The notes: generated from the letters alone by a model not told the origin. 57,307 nucleotides of DNA from Meiothermus taiwanensis DSM 14542 (GCA_000482765.1 AXWR01000020.1:1-57307); one strand, 5' to 3'; shown: positions 41,442-50,230, counted from the stretch's first letter. Made by a program: numbers and translations.

Positions 41442-42633
41442 AGGCCACCAGCAGCGTTACCAGCGTGAGCGGCAGGCCAAAGCGCAGGTGCTCCCCAAAA
41501 CCCAGGTGGTAGCCCTCGCGCCGGGCCGCCTCGGCCACAATCAGGTTGGCCACCGAACCCAAAAGGGTCAGGTTGCCCGCCAGGGTGGAGGCCGCCGCCA
41601 GCAGCAGCCAGCCCTGGGTATCCCCCGCCGGAATCAAGGGGTACAGCAGCAGCACCGCCGGCACGTTGGAGATTAGGTTGGAGAGCAGCACCGTCACCCC
41701 CACCAGGCCGGGGGCGGTGGCGGCCAGGGGCTCCAGCAGGGCCAGGATGCCCAGCTTCTTGACCGCGGCCGTGACCATGAACAGGCCCGAGAACATCACC
41801 AACAGCTCCCAGTCCACCCGCATAAAAAAGCGCTCCGAACGGATGCGGCGGCTCCACAGCAACAGCCCCGCGGCAATCAGGGCGGCCTGGGCCAGCGGGT
41901 AGCCCAGCACAAAGGCGGCCAGCAGGGCCAGGGTAATCCAGACCCCCTTGAACAAAAGCGCCCGGTTGAAGCGGAAGCGCAAGGGCGGCAGGGGCGGCAG
42001 GGGGGCCCTCGAGCGCACCGCCGGGTACAGCGCGTACAAAAGCCCCACCTGCACCGCCAGGCCCAGCAGGGCCACCGGGGTCAGGGCCGCGGCAAAGTCC
42101 AGGTAGGTAATCCCGGACAGGCTTCCCACCACAATGTTCTGGGGGTTGCCGGTCAGGGTGGCCACACTGCCCAGGTTGGTAGCCCCGGCCAGGGCCAGCA
42201 GGTAGGGTACGGGCGGCAGCCCCAGGGTGCGGGTGAGGGCCAGCACCAGCGGGGTGAAGAGGATGGCGATGGTGTCGTTGAGGAAGAGCGCCGACAGCAG
42301 GCCGGTGCCAAAGGTAAGCCAGACCAGGAGGCCCAGCGGCGAGCGGGCCAGGTGCACCAGCCCATTCAGCGTCAGCTGAAAAAACCCCGCATAGGCCAGG
42401 TGGGTGTTGAGCACCATCACCCCAAACAAAAACCCCAGGGTATGGGGCTCCAGGGCCCGCCAGGCCTGCTCGAAGTCGAGCACGCCCAGCACAATCAGAA
42501 AAGCAGCCCCGGTAAGGGCGATGGCCGCACGGTTCATGCGGTAGCCGGGCCAGTAGCCCAGGCCCAGGCCCAGGTAGGTCAGGCCCAGCACCAGATAGGC
42601 GAGCAGTTCCACCCCGTTCATCCCAAACCCCAT
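41422..42633 (-). CDS. ArsB/NhaD-superfamily ion transporter
   Basis: A 403-residue inner-membrane protein with about ten to twelve helices. GATNLGSVATLTGNPQNIVV and LLSNLISNVPAVLLLYPLIP are the two inverted substrate-site motifs of the ArsB/NhaD/CitM superfamily. Members move arsenite, sodium or dicarboxylates. No arsenic genes are near, so the substrate stays open. ATG 42621 is a possible alternative start. The 89 bp before the next gene hold nothing recognisable. Confidence 0.82.
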   Translation of the reverse strand: MGFGMNGVELLAYLVLGLTYLGLGLGYWPGYRMNRAAIALTGAAFLIVLGVLDFEQAWRALEPHTLGFLFGVMVLNTHLAYAGFFQLTLNGLVHLARSPLGLLVWLTFGTGLLSALFLNDTIAILFTPLVLALTRTLGLPPVPYLLALAGATNLGSVATLTGNPQNIVVGSLSGITYLDFAAALTPVALLGLAVQVGLLYALYPAVRSRAPLPPLPPLRFRFNRALLFKGVWITLALLAAFVLGYPLAQAALIAAGLLLWSRRIRSERFFMRVDWELLVMFSGLFMVTAAVKKLGILALLEPLAATAPGLVGVTVLLSNLISNVPAVLLLYPLIPAGDTQGWLLLAAASTLAGNLTLLGSVANLIVAEAARREGYHLGFGEHLRFGLPLTLVTLLVAYAWIYR

Positions 42634-42722
42634 CCAAATTTTCTCACACGCTTGGGCGCTGGGGGCAAGCCCAAAAGGCGCAGGGAGCCCCCGGTCAGAG
42701 GCCCCCCATGCCCAAACCCGTA

Positions 42723-42926
42723 TCAGACCTTTTCAGTGCGCTGCTCGGCCGTCTGCAACACCCGTAGCAGGGCCTGGGCCTGCTCGAGCCGCTCGATAAA
42801 GTAGCTCGAGCCGGTCTCACTCAGGGCTTCGTACTCACCGCGCTCAGCATCCACCCGCACCGCCACCACCCGCCGGGTCTGGATAAAAATCTCGGCCCAG
42901 GGCAGGTATTCTTCGATTCTGCTCAT
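42723..42926 (-). CDS. Small conserved-looking protein
   Basis: 67 residues from ATG 42926: MSRIEEYLPWAEIFIQTRRV, then a short beta-rich middle and a helical end (IERLEQAQALLRVLQTAEQR). No signal peptide or Cys. Function unknown. An upstream in-frame start at 42956 would add ten residues. A 15-bp palindrome lies 37 bp before the start. Confidence 0.55.
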   Translation of the reverse strand: MSRIEEYLPWAEIFIQTRRVVAVRVDAERGEYEALSETGSSYFIERLEQAQALLRVLQTAEQRTEKV

Positions 42927-42962
42927 ACTCAGATAAAAATAGCGGAGAAAAACCAAAGGCCA

Positions 42963-42977
42963 TGTCGAAATTCGACA
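42963..42977. promoter_or_regulatory. Perfect 15-bp palindrome
   Basis: TGTCGAAATTCGACA has two 7-bp arms around one A. It lies upstream of the small gene 42723-42926 and looks like a repressor site. The regulator is unknown. Confidence 0.4.
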
Positions 42978-43067
42978 GCAAAACGGCCTCGAGCGTTTCT
43001 TAGACTTCTCAGCCTAATAGGGTGCCGCTTCTTGGTTTACTAGCGCAGGGCCAAGGGGCGCCAGGCC

Positions 43068-43289
43068 TTATCGAGAGCTCAGCCCGGCCGGGCTTTGGGG
43101 CCAGAACTGCACCAGCAGCTCCCGCAGGCCCACCAGAGCACCTGCCATCACCAGGGTCAGAATCAACCAGACCGATACCACCTCACCCAGAGCCGGTGCT
43201 TCGGTGCGCCATAAACGGGGCCTTCGCACCAGTTGAGCAGCCGCAAAAGCCGCAAATACCGTGAATAGGAACCAAATAAATCCGAACAT
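43068..43289 (-). CDS. Small two-helix membrane protein
   Basis: 73 residues with two membrane helices, FGFIWFLFTVFAAFAAAQL and VVSVWLILTLVMAGALVGL, joined by a basic/Pro loop. No known family. It is divergent from hrpB, 65 bp away. Confidence 0.6.
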   Translation of the reverse strand: MFGFIWFLFTVFAAFAAAQLVRRPRLWRTEAPALGEVVSVWLILTLVMAGALVGLRELLVQFWPQSPAGLSSR

Positions 43290-43354
43290 ATTGTGCCCAG
43301 GTTAGCACCCCGGCTGGCCCGGGCCTGTGCAAAAATACCAGGGAAGTTGGGGCC

Positions 43355-45835
43355 ATGTCCGATACCAGTCTGCCCATCTATTCTGTTTTACCCGCGCTGC
43401 GAAAGGCCCTGGACACGCATCGCACGGCCATCCTGCAAGCCCCGCCCGGTGCGGGCAAGAGCACGGTGCTGCCGCTGGAACTGCTCCACGAGCCCTGGCT
43501 CGAGGGCCAGAAGATCTGGATGCTCCAGCCCCGCCGCCTGGCCGCCCGCAACGTGGCGGCCCGCATGGCCGACCTGCTGGGGGAGCCGGTGGGCCAGACC
43601 GTGGGCTACCAGGTGCGCTTCGAGCGGCGGGTGGGGCCCGCCACCCGCATCGAGGTGCTCACCGAGGGCATCCTGACCCGCCGCCTGCAACAGGACCCCG
43701 GCCTGGAAGGGGTGGGGCTGATCCTCTTCGACGAGTTCCACGAGCGCAGCCTGCAGGCCGATCTGGGCCTGGTGCTGTGCCGCGAGGTGCAGCAGGCCCT
43801 GCGCCCGGATCTGCGCCTCTTGCTGATGTCGGCCACCCTGGATGCAGAGGGGCTGGGCACGTTTTTACAAGCCCCCGTGCTAACCGCGGAAGGCCGGCAG
43901 TACCCGGTAGAGATCCGCTACCTGCCCCGTGACCCCGAGGGCCCCCTGCCGGGGGTGGTGGCCGCTGCGGTCTCGCGGGCCCTGGCCGAGCATGCGGGCG
44001 ATGTGCTGGTCTTTCTGCCGGGGGTGGCTGAGATTGCCCGTGTAGAGCGGCTGCTGACCGAGCGGCATCCCGAGATAAAAATCACCCCGCTTTATGGCGA
44101 CCTGCCCCTGGCCGCCCAGCAGGCCGCCATCCTGCCCGATCCGAGGCAACGCAAGGTGGTGCTGGCGACCTCCATCGCCGAGACCAGCCTGACCATCGAG
44201 GGCATCCGGGTGGTGGTGGACTCGGGGTACTCGAGGCTTCCACGTTTCGAGGCACGCAGCGGCCTCACCCGCCTGGTCACCGTGCGGGTCACCCGCGATG
44301 CTGCCCAGCAGCGGGCCGGGCGGGCCGGGCGCCTGGGGCCGGGGGTCTGCTACCGCCTGTGGAGCCCGGCCACCGATGCACAGCTACTACCCCAGCGCCG
44401 ACCGGAGATTCTGGAAGCCGACCTGGCCTCCTTGGTGCTCGAGCTGGCCCGCTGGGGGGTGCAGGATCCCTACGCCCTGGACTGGGTCACACCGCCCCCC
44501 GCCGGGGCTTTGCGGCAGGCCCGCGATCTGCTCGAGGCCCTGGGGGCGCTGGAAAACCACACCCTGACCGAGCGGGGCAAGGCCCTGCTCGAGTGGCCCA
44601 CCCACCCCCGGCTGGCCCATCTGCTGCTGGAGGGTCTGGCTTTGGGGCAGGGCGCCCTCGCCGCCGACTTGGCGGCGCTGCTGGAGGAGCGCGACCCCCT
44701 GCCCCGCGAGGCCGGGGCCGACCTGGGCCTGCGGATCGAAGCCCTGCGGCACTGGCGCCAGACCCGGCAGGCTTTGCACGGTGCCGAGACCGGCGCGCTG
44801 TCCAGGGTGGAGCGCCTCAGCCAGGAGTGGCGCAAGCGGCTGGGGGTGACAACCGACAACCGCCCCCCCGACCCGCACACGGTGGGCCTGCTGGTGGCCC
44901 AGGCCTACCCCGATCGCCTGGCCCAGCTGCGCGAGGGCGACCGCCTGCGCTACCGGCTCTCGGGGGGGCGCGGGGTACGGCTGGGCGAGGACGACCCCCT
45001 GGCCGGCACCCCCTGGCTGGCCGTGGCCCATCTGGATGCCGGCCAGGAGGAAGGGCGCATCTTTCTGGCTGCTCCGGTCGAGCCCGAGCGTCTGGCCCCC
45101 CTGGCCCGTCCCGTGGAGCATATCGCCTGGGACGCCCGCAACGGGGTTCTGGTAGCCCAGCGCGAGCTGCGGATTGGGGAGGTGGTGCTATCCAAAGAGC
45201 CCCTGGCCCACCTCGAGCCCGCCAGGCGCCGCGAGGTGCTGTGCCAAGCAGTTCGCAGCGAGGGTTTGGGGCTTCTGCCCTGGACGGAAGCGCTGCGCCA
45301 GTGGCAGGCCCGCGTGCTGAGCCTGCGCCGCTGGCGGCCTGAGGAGGGCTGGCCCGATGTCTCGGACGCCCACCTGCTGGAGACCCTCGAGGACTGGCTG
45401 GCCCCCTGGCTGGACGGGGTCTCGCGCCGCGAGGACTTTGGCCGGCTCGAGCTCCAAAGCCTGCTGGGCGGGCTTCTGCCCTGGCCTCTACCGGCCCGCC
45501 TGGAGGCGCTGGCTCCTACGAGGCTCGAGGTGCCCAGCGGCTCGAAAATCAAGCTCACCTACAGCCCCGATGGCAGCCCGCCGGTGCTGGCGGTCAAGCT
45601 ACAGGAGCTCTTTGGCCTGGCCGATACCCCCACCGTCAACGAGGGCCGCACCCCGGTTTTGCTGCACCTGCTCTCCCCCGCCGGGCGGCCCATCCAGGTG
45701 ACCCAGGATCTCAAGAGCTTCTGGAACAACACCTACCCCGAGGTTCGCAAGGAGCTGCGCGGGCGCTACAGCAAGCACCCCTGGCCCGAGGATCCCTGGA
45801 ACGCCGAGCCCACCCGAAAAACCAAGCCGCGGTGA
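43355..45835 (+). CDS. hrpB: ATP-dependent RNA helicase HrpB
   Basis: An 826-residue DEAH-type helicase. Walker A is APPGAGKST (29-37), motif Ia QPRRLAARNVA, Walker B LILFDEFHE, motif III LMSATLD, motif V LATSIAETSLTIEG and motif VI QQRAGRAGR. The motif II form DEFH and the HrpB C-terminal domain (VEHIAWDARNGVLVAQREL, then PTRLEVPSGSKIKLTYS) identify HrpB. Its cellular role is not well defined. It is a single-gene unit, convergent with the next gene, 7 bp away. Confidence 0.95.
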   Translation: MSDTSLPIYSVLPALRKALDTHRTAILQAPPGAGKSTVLPLELLHEPWLEGQKIWMLQPRRLAARNVAARMADLLGEPVGQTVGYQVRFERRVGPATRIEVLTEGILTRRLQQDPGLEGVGLILFDEFHERSLQADLGLVLCREVQQALRPDLRLLLMSATLDAEGLGTFLQAPVLTAEGRQYPVEIRYLPRDPEGPLPGVVAAAVSRALAEHAGDVLVFLPGVAEIARVERLLTERHPEIKITPLYGDLPLAAQQAAILPDPRQRKVVLATSIAETSLTIEGIRVVVDSGYSRLPRFEARSGLTRLVTVRVTRDAAQQRAGRAGRLGPGVCYRLWSPATDAQLLPQRRPEILEADLASLVLELARWGVQDPYALDWVTPPPAGALRQARDLLEALGALENHTLTERGKALLEWPTHPRLAHLLLEGLALGQGALAADLAALLEERDPLPREAGADLGLRIEALRHWRQTRQALHGAETGALSRVERLSQEWRKRLGVTTDNRPPDPHTVGLLVAQAYPDRLAQLREGDRLRYRLSGGRGVRLGEDDPLAGTPWLAVAHLDAGQEEGRIFLAAPVEPERLAPLARPVEHIAWDARNGVLVAQRELRIGEVVLSKEPLAHLEPARRREVLCQAVRSEGLGLLPWTEALRQWQARVLSLRRWRPEEGWPDVSDAHLLETLEDWLAPWLDGVSRREDFGRLELQSLLGGLLPWPLPARLEALAPTRLEVPSGSKIKLTYSPDGSPPVLAVKLQELFGLADTPTVNEGRTPVLLHLLSPAGRPIQVTQDLKSFWNNTYPEVRKELRGRYSKHPWPEDPWNAEPTRKTKPR

Positions 45836-45842
45836 GAAGCGC

Positions 45843-46349
45843 CTACGGCTCGGCAGGCTCTGGTTCCAGATACCCCCCACGCACTGTCGCACCAACCACC
45901 ATGCCGGCCGCCACCAGCACCAGGTTTTTGATGATGTACTGCCCCTCTAAAGTGGGCGCGTAGGGAAAGCGGGTAAATACTTCCGCCGGAAAGAAGAAGA
46001 CCGGCAAGAGCGTGCCCAGCATCTGCAAAGCCATGAGCAGTAAGGTGGCCCGCATCACAAAACCCTGCGGGTGCGCAAAGATCAATCCAAGACCGATCAG
46101 GCTTTCCCACGCAGCCAGTATTAGAAGCCCCCAGGCAGGTGGAAGCAGCCCGAAGGAGAGCACCTCGATGGTGCGGCCCGCAAGATCCTGAGCCGGGCTG
46201 AGCCCTGGGAAAAATTTCAGCAGGCCAAACCAAAGGAAAACCAACCCCAGGCTCACCCGCAGCATGCCCAGGCTATTGCGAGCTAAAAAGCGCGTAATTC
46301 TGCGGTCAAGGCGGTCGAACGGACGGGGTGTTCGCTGCAGCCTCTCCAT
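45843..46349 (-). CDS. DoxX/DUF417-like membrane protein
   Basis: 168 residues with four predicted helices. LRVSLGLVFLWFGLLKFFPG followed by LSPAQDLAG is the typical start of the DoxX-like/YkgB (DUF417) group, and RFPYAPTLEGQYIIKNLVLV is typical of its end. Function unknown; relatives take part in redox or stress responses. It is divergent from the next small gene. Confidence 0.75.
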   Translation of the reverse strand: MERLQRTPRPFDRLDRRITRFLARNSLGMLRVSLGLVFLWFGLLKFFPGLSPAQDLAGRTIEVLSFGLLPPAWGLLILAAWESLIGLGLIFAHPQGFVMRATLLLMALQMLGTLLPVFFFPAEVFTRFPYAPTLEGQYIIKNLVLVAAGMVVGATVRGGYLEPEPAEP

Positions 46350-46431
46350 GCGCCTAAGATGCCATGGGTCATCTGGACTTTTGTCCCGAACAGGGTCGTC
46401 TCAAAAATTTGCTAACCTAAAGATTAGAAGC

Positions 46432-46794
46432 ATGGACGATAAGAAACTGAACCCGCTGCGCCTGGTGCTGCTGACTGCTCTAATCGGATACTTCGCCTTC
46501 CTCTTCACCCGGCCACAGCCAGAAGAGCCCCTGGCAACCCAGGTGCCCGCTCCAGCACCGGCCACCACCCCCGCTTCTACCTGCCTGGGCCAGATCACGC
46601 AAGTAGCTCAAGGTGCAAACGAGATTCGCTTGACCATCACCGGCTCGGCAGAGCGCATCCTGGTCTACACCGACCAGGGCAACATCACCGCTTCCACTTG
46701 GGAAACTGGTAGCGCCGGCGAGTACCGCATCCGCACCCCTGGCCCCGCCACCGCCGTGCAGCTCGACGATTGCCCGGTGCTCAACCTGAGGTGA
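46432..46794 (+). CDS. Membrane-anchored protein of unknown function
   Basis: 120 residues. One N-terminal membrane helix (LRLVLLTALIGYFAFLF) is followed by a Pro/Ala linker and an 80-residue outer domain with two Cys (STCLGQ and LDDCPV), which may form a disulfide. No family recognised. An extended -10 (TTGCTAACCT, 46409-46418) lies upstream. ATG 46432 is the sensible start, since upstream frame extends into the divergent gene. Confidence 0.6.
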   Translation: MDDKKLNPLRLVLLTALIGYFAFLFTRPQPEEPLATQVPAPAPATTPASTCLGQITQVAQGANEIRLTITGSAERILVYTDQGNITASTWETGSAGEYRIRTPGPATAVQLDDCPVLNLR

Positions 46795-47221
46795 TGCTTC
46801 CGGGACATCGAGAGCATCTTTTCTTCAAAAAACACCCAGAACGCCAGGATGACCAAGCCGGGCCGCTCGAGCACCGCTCTGGCTCCTAGGCCTTCCTCGA
46901 CTGAACGGCCATCACCCCAGAGGCCATCCATAAGCCGCCCCTCACCCGAGTAATACCAGATTCGGTTAGTTCGCCGCCTTCCGGCAGCGCATCAACCCGA
47001 CCAACGGGATACGCTTTCTTCGCTGAGCGTAGCGAGTTTGTGCTCCAGGATTCAATAAAGATAGCCTCTGCAGGGCCGCTACCGGCATCTGAATTTGCCG
47101 GCTGGCCTCGAGCAGCCACCAAGGGCGGTATGTCTTGAGACTGGTGCGCCCGGCAGGACTTTCCCACGGGTGCAGTGCTGGAGGGGGTGTGGTTTCTTAA
47201 TCCGCTGGAGGATGCGCCTGG
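46795..47221. other. Gene-free stretch with repeat copy E
   Basis: No convincing gene is seen in these 427 bp. Short open frames exist on both strands but have no ribosome-binding site or recognisable sequence. Its main content is repeat copy E (46953-47078). Confidence 0.6.
46953..47078 (+). repeat. Inverted-repeat element copy E (decayed right end)
   Basis: This starts TAATACCAGATTCGGTTAG, continues CGCCGCCTTCCGGC, GGGATACGCTTTCTTCGC, GAGCGTAGCGAG and CTCCAGGATTCAATAAAGATA, matching copy B in order. The second hairpin and the right inverted end are lost or diverged. No gene ends at it. Confidence 0.7.
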
Positions 47222-48289
47222 CTAAACCTGGTAGCGCACATAGGGGTTCTCGTGCGGGGGCCCGTCGGAGATCCAGAGCTCCTTTGTCCCCAGGTTCATG
47301 ATCACCGAAACGATGGTGCGGTAGGGCTCACCCAGCGCGTATTCCTCCGGGCTGGCGGTGCGGCAGACCGCGTAGGGGGCCCCCTCCCGATCGCGCAGGG
47401 CGGCCTGCAGGTCTTCCAGGCCGGGTTTTTCCACCTCACTCAGCCGCAGGGCCAGGCGCTCGGCCCGGTGGTGGGAGCGGTCGAGCCACTCGATGGGCGG
47501 CACCTCGATGCCGTAGCGCTCGGGGGCCAGGTAGTGGTTGGCGTGCACCAGCTGGCGCTCGTCCTGCCAGAGGGCAACGGCCTTGGGCGAGACCTCTATA
47601 TCCACGGCCCGCTCCCCCTGGCCCAGGAGGAAGTTGCCCGAGGCGGTTCGCGGTTCGGCGACAAGAATCTTCTGCGCCTCTGCGAGGGTTTTCTGCCGCA
47701 ACACCTCATAGGTGCGCAGGTGGAAGGGCTTGCCCAGCCCGGCCCAGTTGTCGCCCAGCGAGACCAGCCCGTTGATGCACAGGCCCAGACCATGGGAGTT
47801 GAGCCCAATCTTGCCGCCGAAAATGCCGGCCTCGGTAAAGGCCAGGATGCGGGTTCCGTCGGGCTCGGTGATGTGCTGCAAGGCCCCCTTTACCCCTTCC
47901 ATCCAGTCCCAGTTCTGGCCCAGCCACAGGTGGCCGTCGGCGCTGTGGGCGGGCATCAGGGCAAAGGCGGTGCAGCCGTTGGGGGCCTCGTGGGCGAACT
48001 GGTAGTAGACGATCTCGTAGCGCACGTTGAGGGTGGCGATGTCGACCAGGGGTTGGCCGGATCCTGCGGCGATGCCCTCGAGGCCCTGCGCGTAAGCTGG
48101 GTTTTGTTCCCGGATGGCCTGGAGGTAGCGGCCCCCCCGTGCGCGGGCCTCGCTGGGGGAGAGCCTGCACTCCACCTCGAAGCGGCGAAAGTAGAGCTCG
48201 AGGTTGTGGGCGATCTGCTCGGCCCAGGCGGTTCCTTGCTGGTGGCCCTGCTCGTAGGGGGGGCCGGAGAGTTGCAGATAAGGCAGCAT
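47222..48289 (-). CDS. C45-type Ntn-hydrolase (acyltransferase/acylase family)
   Basis: 355 residues of the peptidase C45 / acyl-CoA:6-aminopenicillanic acid acyltransferase-like family. NGCTAFALMPAHSADGH contains Cys106, expected to be the N-terminal nucleophile after self-cleavage between Gly and Cys. GQNWDWMEG follows as in the family, and FGGKIGLNSHGLGLCINGL completes the core. The natural substrate is unknown; relatives cut or make amide bonds. TAATAT (48303-48298) lies 8 nt before ATG 48289, so the mRNA is probably leaderless; GTG 48295 is an alternative start. Confidence 0.85.
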   Translation of the reverse strand: MLPYLQLSGPPYEQGHQQGTAWAEQIAHNLELYFRRFEVECRLSPSEARARGGRYLQAIREQNPAYAQGLEGIAAGSGQPLVDIATLNVRYEIVYYQFAHEAPNGCTAFALMPAHSADGHLWLGQNWDWMEGVKGALQHITEPDGTRILAFTEAGIFGGKIGLNSHGLGLCINGLVSLGDNWAGLGKPFHLRTYEVLRQKTLAEAQKILVAEPRTASGNFLLGQGERAVDIEVSPKAVALWQDERQLVHANHYLAPERYGIEVPPIEWLDRSHHRAERLALRLSEVEKPGLEDLQAALRDREGAPYAVCRTASPEEYALGEPYRTIVSVIMNLGTKELWISDGPPHENPYVRYQV

Positions 48290-48308
48290 ATCCACCGATA
48301 TTATGGGC

Positions 48309-49097
48309 CTAGGGGCCCAGGTGGAATGTAAACCCCGGCCCCCTGCGCCACAGGGCGTGATCCACGTTGAAACACAGGCCGTCGTTGTACTCCAGCGGAT
48401 AGAGCACCTCCTGGGGCCGTTGCTTGGTCAGGCTGTAGATGGGCGTGTGGCCGTGCACCAGCCGCCGGCCGCCCAGCTGCCCCAGAAACTGCTCGGTCAG
48501 AGCGATGCCTCCCTCGATAAAAGCAAACCGGCTGGTGAACTGCTCGGACAGGTGATCCCATGTTTCGACCCTGTCGGAGTGCAAAACCTCGTACAGGCTG
48601 CGGTTGATCTGCTCCAGGCTGTTGCCCCATTCCAGATAAAACAAGCTGTCGGCGTGCATCAGCAGGGTGTTTTCAACCAGGGCCAGGGCCGGGCGGTTGG
48701 AGAGCCACTCGACATGGGCCTCGCCAAGGCGCTTGAGGTCGCGTGCTTTACCCCCCACATATTGCCAGATTTCGTAAAAGGTCACGCTCTGGCCCTGGCG
48801 CTTGAAGCTGGGGATCTCGGTATCGGTAAAGTGGTACGCGGCCAGCAGCATCAGGTCGTGGTTGCCCAAGAGGGCGTGCACAGCGCCCCCGGCAGCGCGG
48901 GCCTCGCGCTCCAGGCGCATCAAAAGCTCAATCACCCCCACCCCATCGGGGCCGCGGTCGGTGTAGTCGCCCAGGAACCAGAGTTGATTGGTGCCCCCAG
49001 CCCACTCGAGCCCCTCGCCGATAAACCCCTCGCGCTGCAGGAGCCGGATGAGGGGTTGAAGGCAGCCGTGGATGTCGCCGACGACGTAGTGCACCAT
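48309..49097 (-). CDS. Metallophosphoesterase (ApaH/serine-threonine phosphatase type)
   Basis: 262 residues of the calcineurin-like phosphoesterase family. Metal-binding motifs are VGDIHGC (8-11), FLGDYTDRGPDGVGV, LLGNHDLMLL and, near the end, VHGHTPI. This set fits protein phosphatases and Ap4A hydrolases; the substrate is unknown. ATG 49097 is chosen because a TACACT -10 box lies 5 nt upstream. It is divergent from the chromate transporter genes. Confidence 0.87.
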   Translation of the reverse strand: MVHYVVGDIHGCLQPLIRLLQREGFIGEGLEWAGGTNQLWFLGDYTDRGPDGVGVIELLMRLEREARAAGGAVHALLGNHDLMLLAAYHFTDTEIPSFKRQGQSVTFYEIWQYVGGKARDLKRLGEAHVEWLSNRPALALVENTLLMHADSLFYLEWGNSLEQINRSLYEVLHSDRVETWDHLSEQFTSRFAFIEGGIALTEQFLGQLGGRRLVHGHTPIYSLTKQRPQEVLYPLEYNDGLCFNVDHALWRRGPGFTFHLGP

Positions 49098-49102
49098 CCG
49101 AC

Positions 49103-49112
49103 AGTGTATCAT
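49103..49112. promoter_or_regulatory. Back-to-back -10 boxes of a divergent promoter
   Basis: AGTGTATCAT contains TATCAT (49107-49112, plus strand, 7 nt before GTG 49120) and TACACT (49108-49103, minus strand, 5 nt before ATG 49097). The gap between the two genes is only 22 bp. Both messages would be leaderless, and the two polymerases would compete for the same DNA. Confidence 0.55.
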
Positions 49113-49119
49113 CCAAAGC

Positions 49120-49713
49120 GTGAAAGTGCCGCGCAGCCGACTATTTCTGGCTTTTTTGCAGGTGGGTTTGGTGGCTTTTGGCGGGGGCGGACAGGCCCAG
49201 ATTTATCAGAGCATCGTGCTAAAGCACCGCTGGATGGAGGAGCGGGAGTTTCTGGAAACCACCGCGCTGTGCCGCGTCCTGCCGGGGCCGGTCTTTGCCA
49301 ACACCGCCGCCCATATCGGGGCGCGGCTGGGTGGGGTGCTGGGGGGTGTCCTGGCTCTGCTGGGGGTTCTGGCCCCGGGGGCCACCCTGATGCTGCTTTT
49401 GAGCTTTGCTTATTTTCGCTTTGGGGCGGTGCCCGGCTCACTGGCCGAGAGCGCCCTCAACGGGGTGGCGGCGGCGGCCATCGGCCTGATTCTGGCCACC
49501 ATGCTGCACCAGGCCCCCATCGCGCTGGACTCCCTCAAGGCCGTGGGGCTGGCCCTGGTGGTGTTTGTGACCTATGGCCTGCTGCACTGGCCGCTGCTGC
49601 TGGTGCTGCTGCTCACGGTGCCGGTGGGGATGGGGTTGTACTGGCAAGAGGCCGCGGAAAATTCAGCCCACCCTCGGGCGAGCCAGGGGATGGAGGCCGA
49701 TGAACGTGGGTGA
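49120..49713 (+). CDS. chrA: Chromate transporter family protein, first half
   Basis: 197 residues with about six helices. LFLAFLQVGLVAFGGGGQAQ is the conserved start, and RVLPGPVFANTAAHIGARLG the conserved GP motif of the CHR family. It starts at GTG and forms a short-chain pair with the next gene, which overlaps it by 14 bp. Such pairs act as heterodimers with opposite membrane topology. The family exports chromate in some bacteria; many members have unknown roles. Confidence 0.85.
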   Translation: MKVPRSRLFLAFLQVGLVAFGGGGQAQIYQSIVLKHRWMEEREFLETTALCRVLPGPVFANTAAHIGARLGGVLGGVLALLGVLAPGATLMLLLSFAYFRFGAVPGSLAESALNGVAAAAIGLILATMLHQAPIALDSLKAVGLALVVFVTYGLLHWPLLLVLLLTVPVGMGLYWQEAAENSAHPRASQGMEADERG

Positions 49714-50230
49714 GATCCTCGAGGTCTTCCTGGCCTTTTTGCGCTTTGGGGTGCTCAGCTTTGGCGGGGGCATGGCCAACCTGCCCGAGATGGCCCGGGT
49801 CATCATCGGCAACGGCTGGGTAACCCGGCAGGAGTTTGCCGACGGTTTTGCCCTGGGGCAGTTCGTACCGGGGCCCAACATGCTGGCGGTGCTGTTCTAT
49901 GGCCTGAGCGCCGCGGGGCTGGGCGGGGCCCTGGCCGCTGCTTTGGGCATGTTCTTGCCGGGCGCGGTGGGGGCCATGTGGCTGGTCTGGGGCTGGGCCT
50001 GGATGTCCAAAGCCCGGTGGAGCCGGGCCCTGCGCAAGGCCCTGGTGCCCATCAGCATGGGCCTGAGCGCCAGCATGGTGCTGGTGCTGGTTCAGCTCAG
50101 CGTGGACACGCTCTTCTGGGGCCTGGGGGTGCTTGTGGCCTGTTACCTGATCTACCGCGGCCTGGGGGTGGTCTGGGTTATTGCCGGCGGGGGGCTGCTG
50201 GGGCTTTTGCTGGGGCTCACGACGGGCTAG
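49700..50230 (+). CDS. chrA: Chromate transporter family protein, second half
   Basis: 176 residues with about six helices. FLAFLRFGVLSFGGGMANLP is the conserved N-terminal motif, with FALGQFVPGPNMLAVLFYG after it. ATG 49700 overlaps the first half by 14 bp, so translation is coupled. Its end overlaps the convergent GNAT gene by 14 bp. Confidence 0.87.
   Translation: MNVGEILEVFLAFLRFGVLSFGGGMANLPEMARVIIGNGWVTRQEFADGFALGQFVPGPNMLAVLFYGLSAAGLGGALAAALGMFLPGAVGAMWLVWGWAWMSKARWSRALRKALVPISMGLSASMVLVLVQLSVDTLFWGLGVLVACYLIYRGLGVVWVIAGGGLLGLLLGLTTG

Noticed and set aside
41384..42637. 417-residue open frame on the minus strand in a second frame
   Set aside because: It is Gly/Pro/Ala-rich with no membrane pattern and lies within the convincing ArsB/NhaD-type transporter and trmK frames; it is a GC-rich shadow.
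46665..46931. 88-residue open frame on the minus strand
   Set aside because: It overlaps the membrane-anchored gene on the other strand, lacks a ribosome-binding site and shows no known motif.
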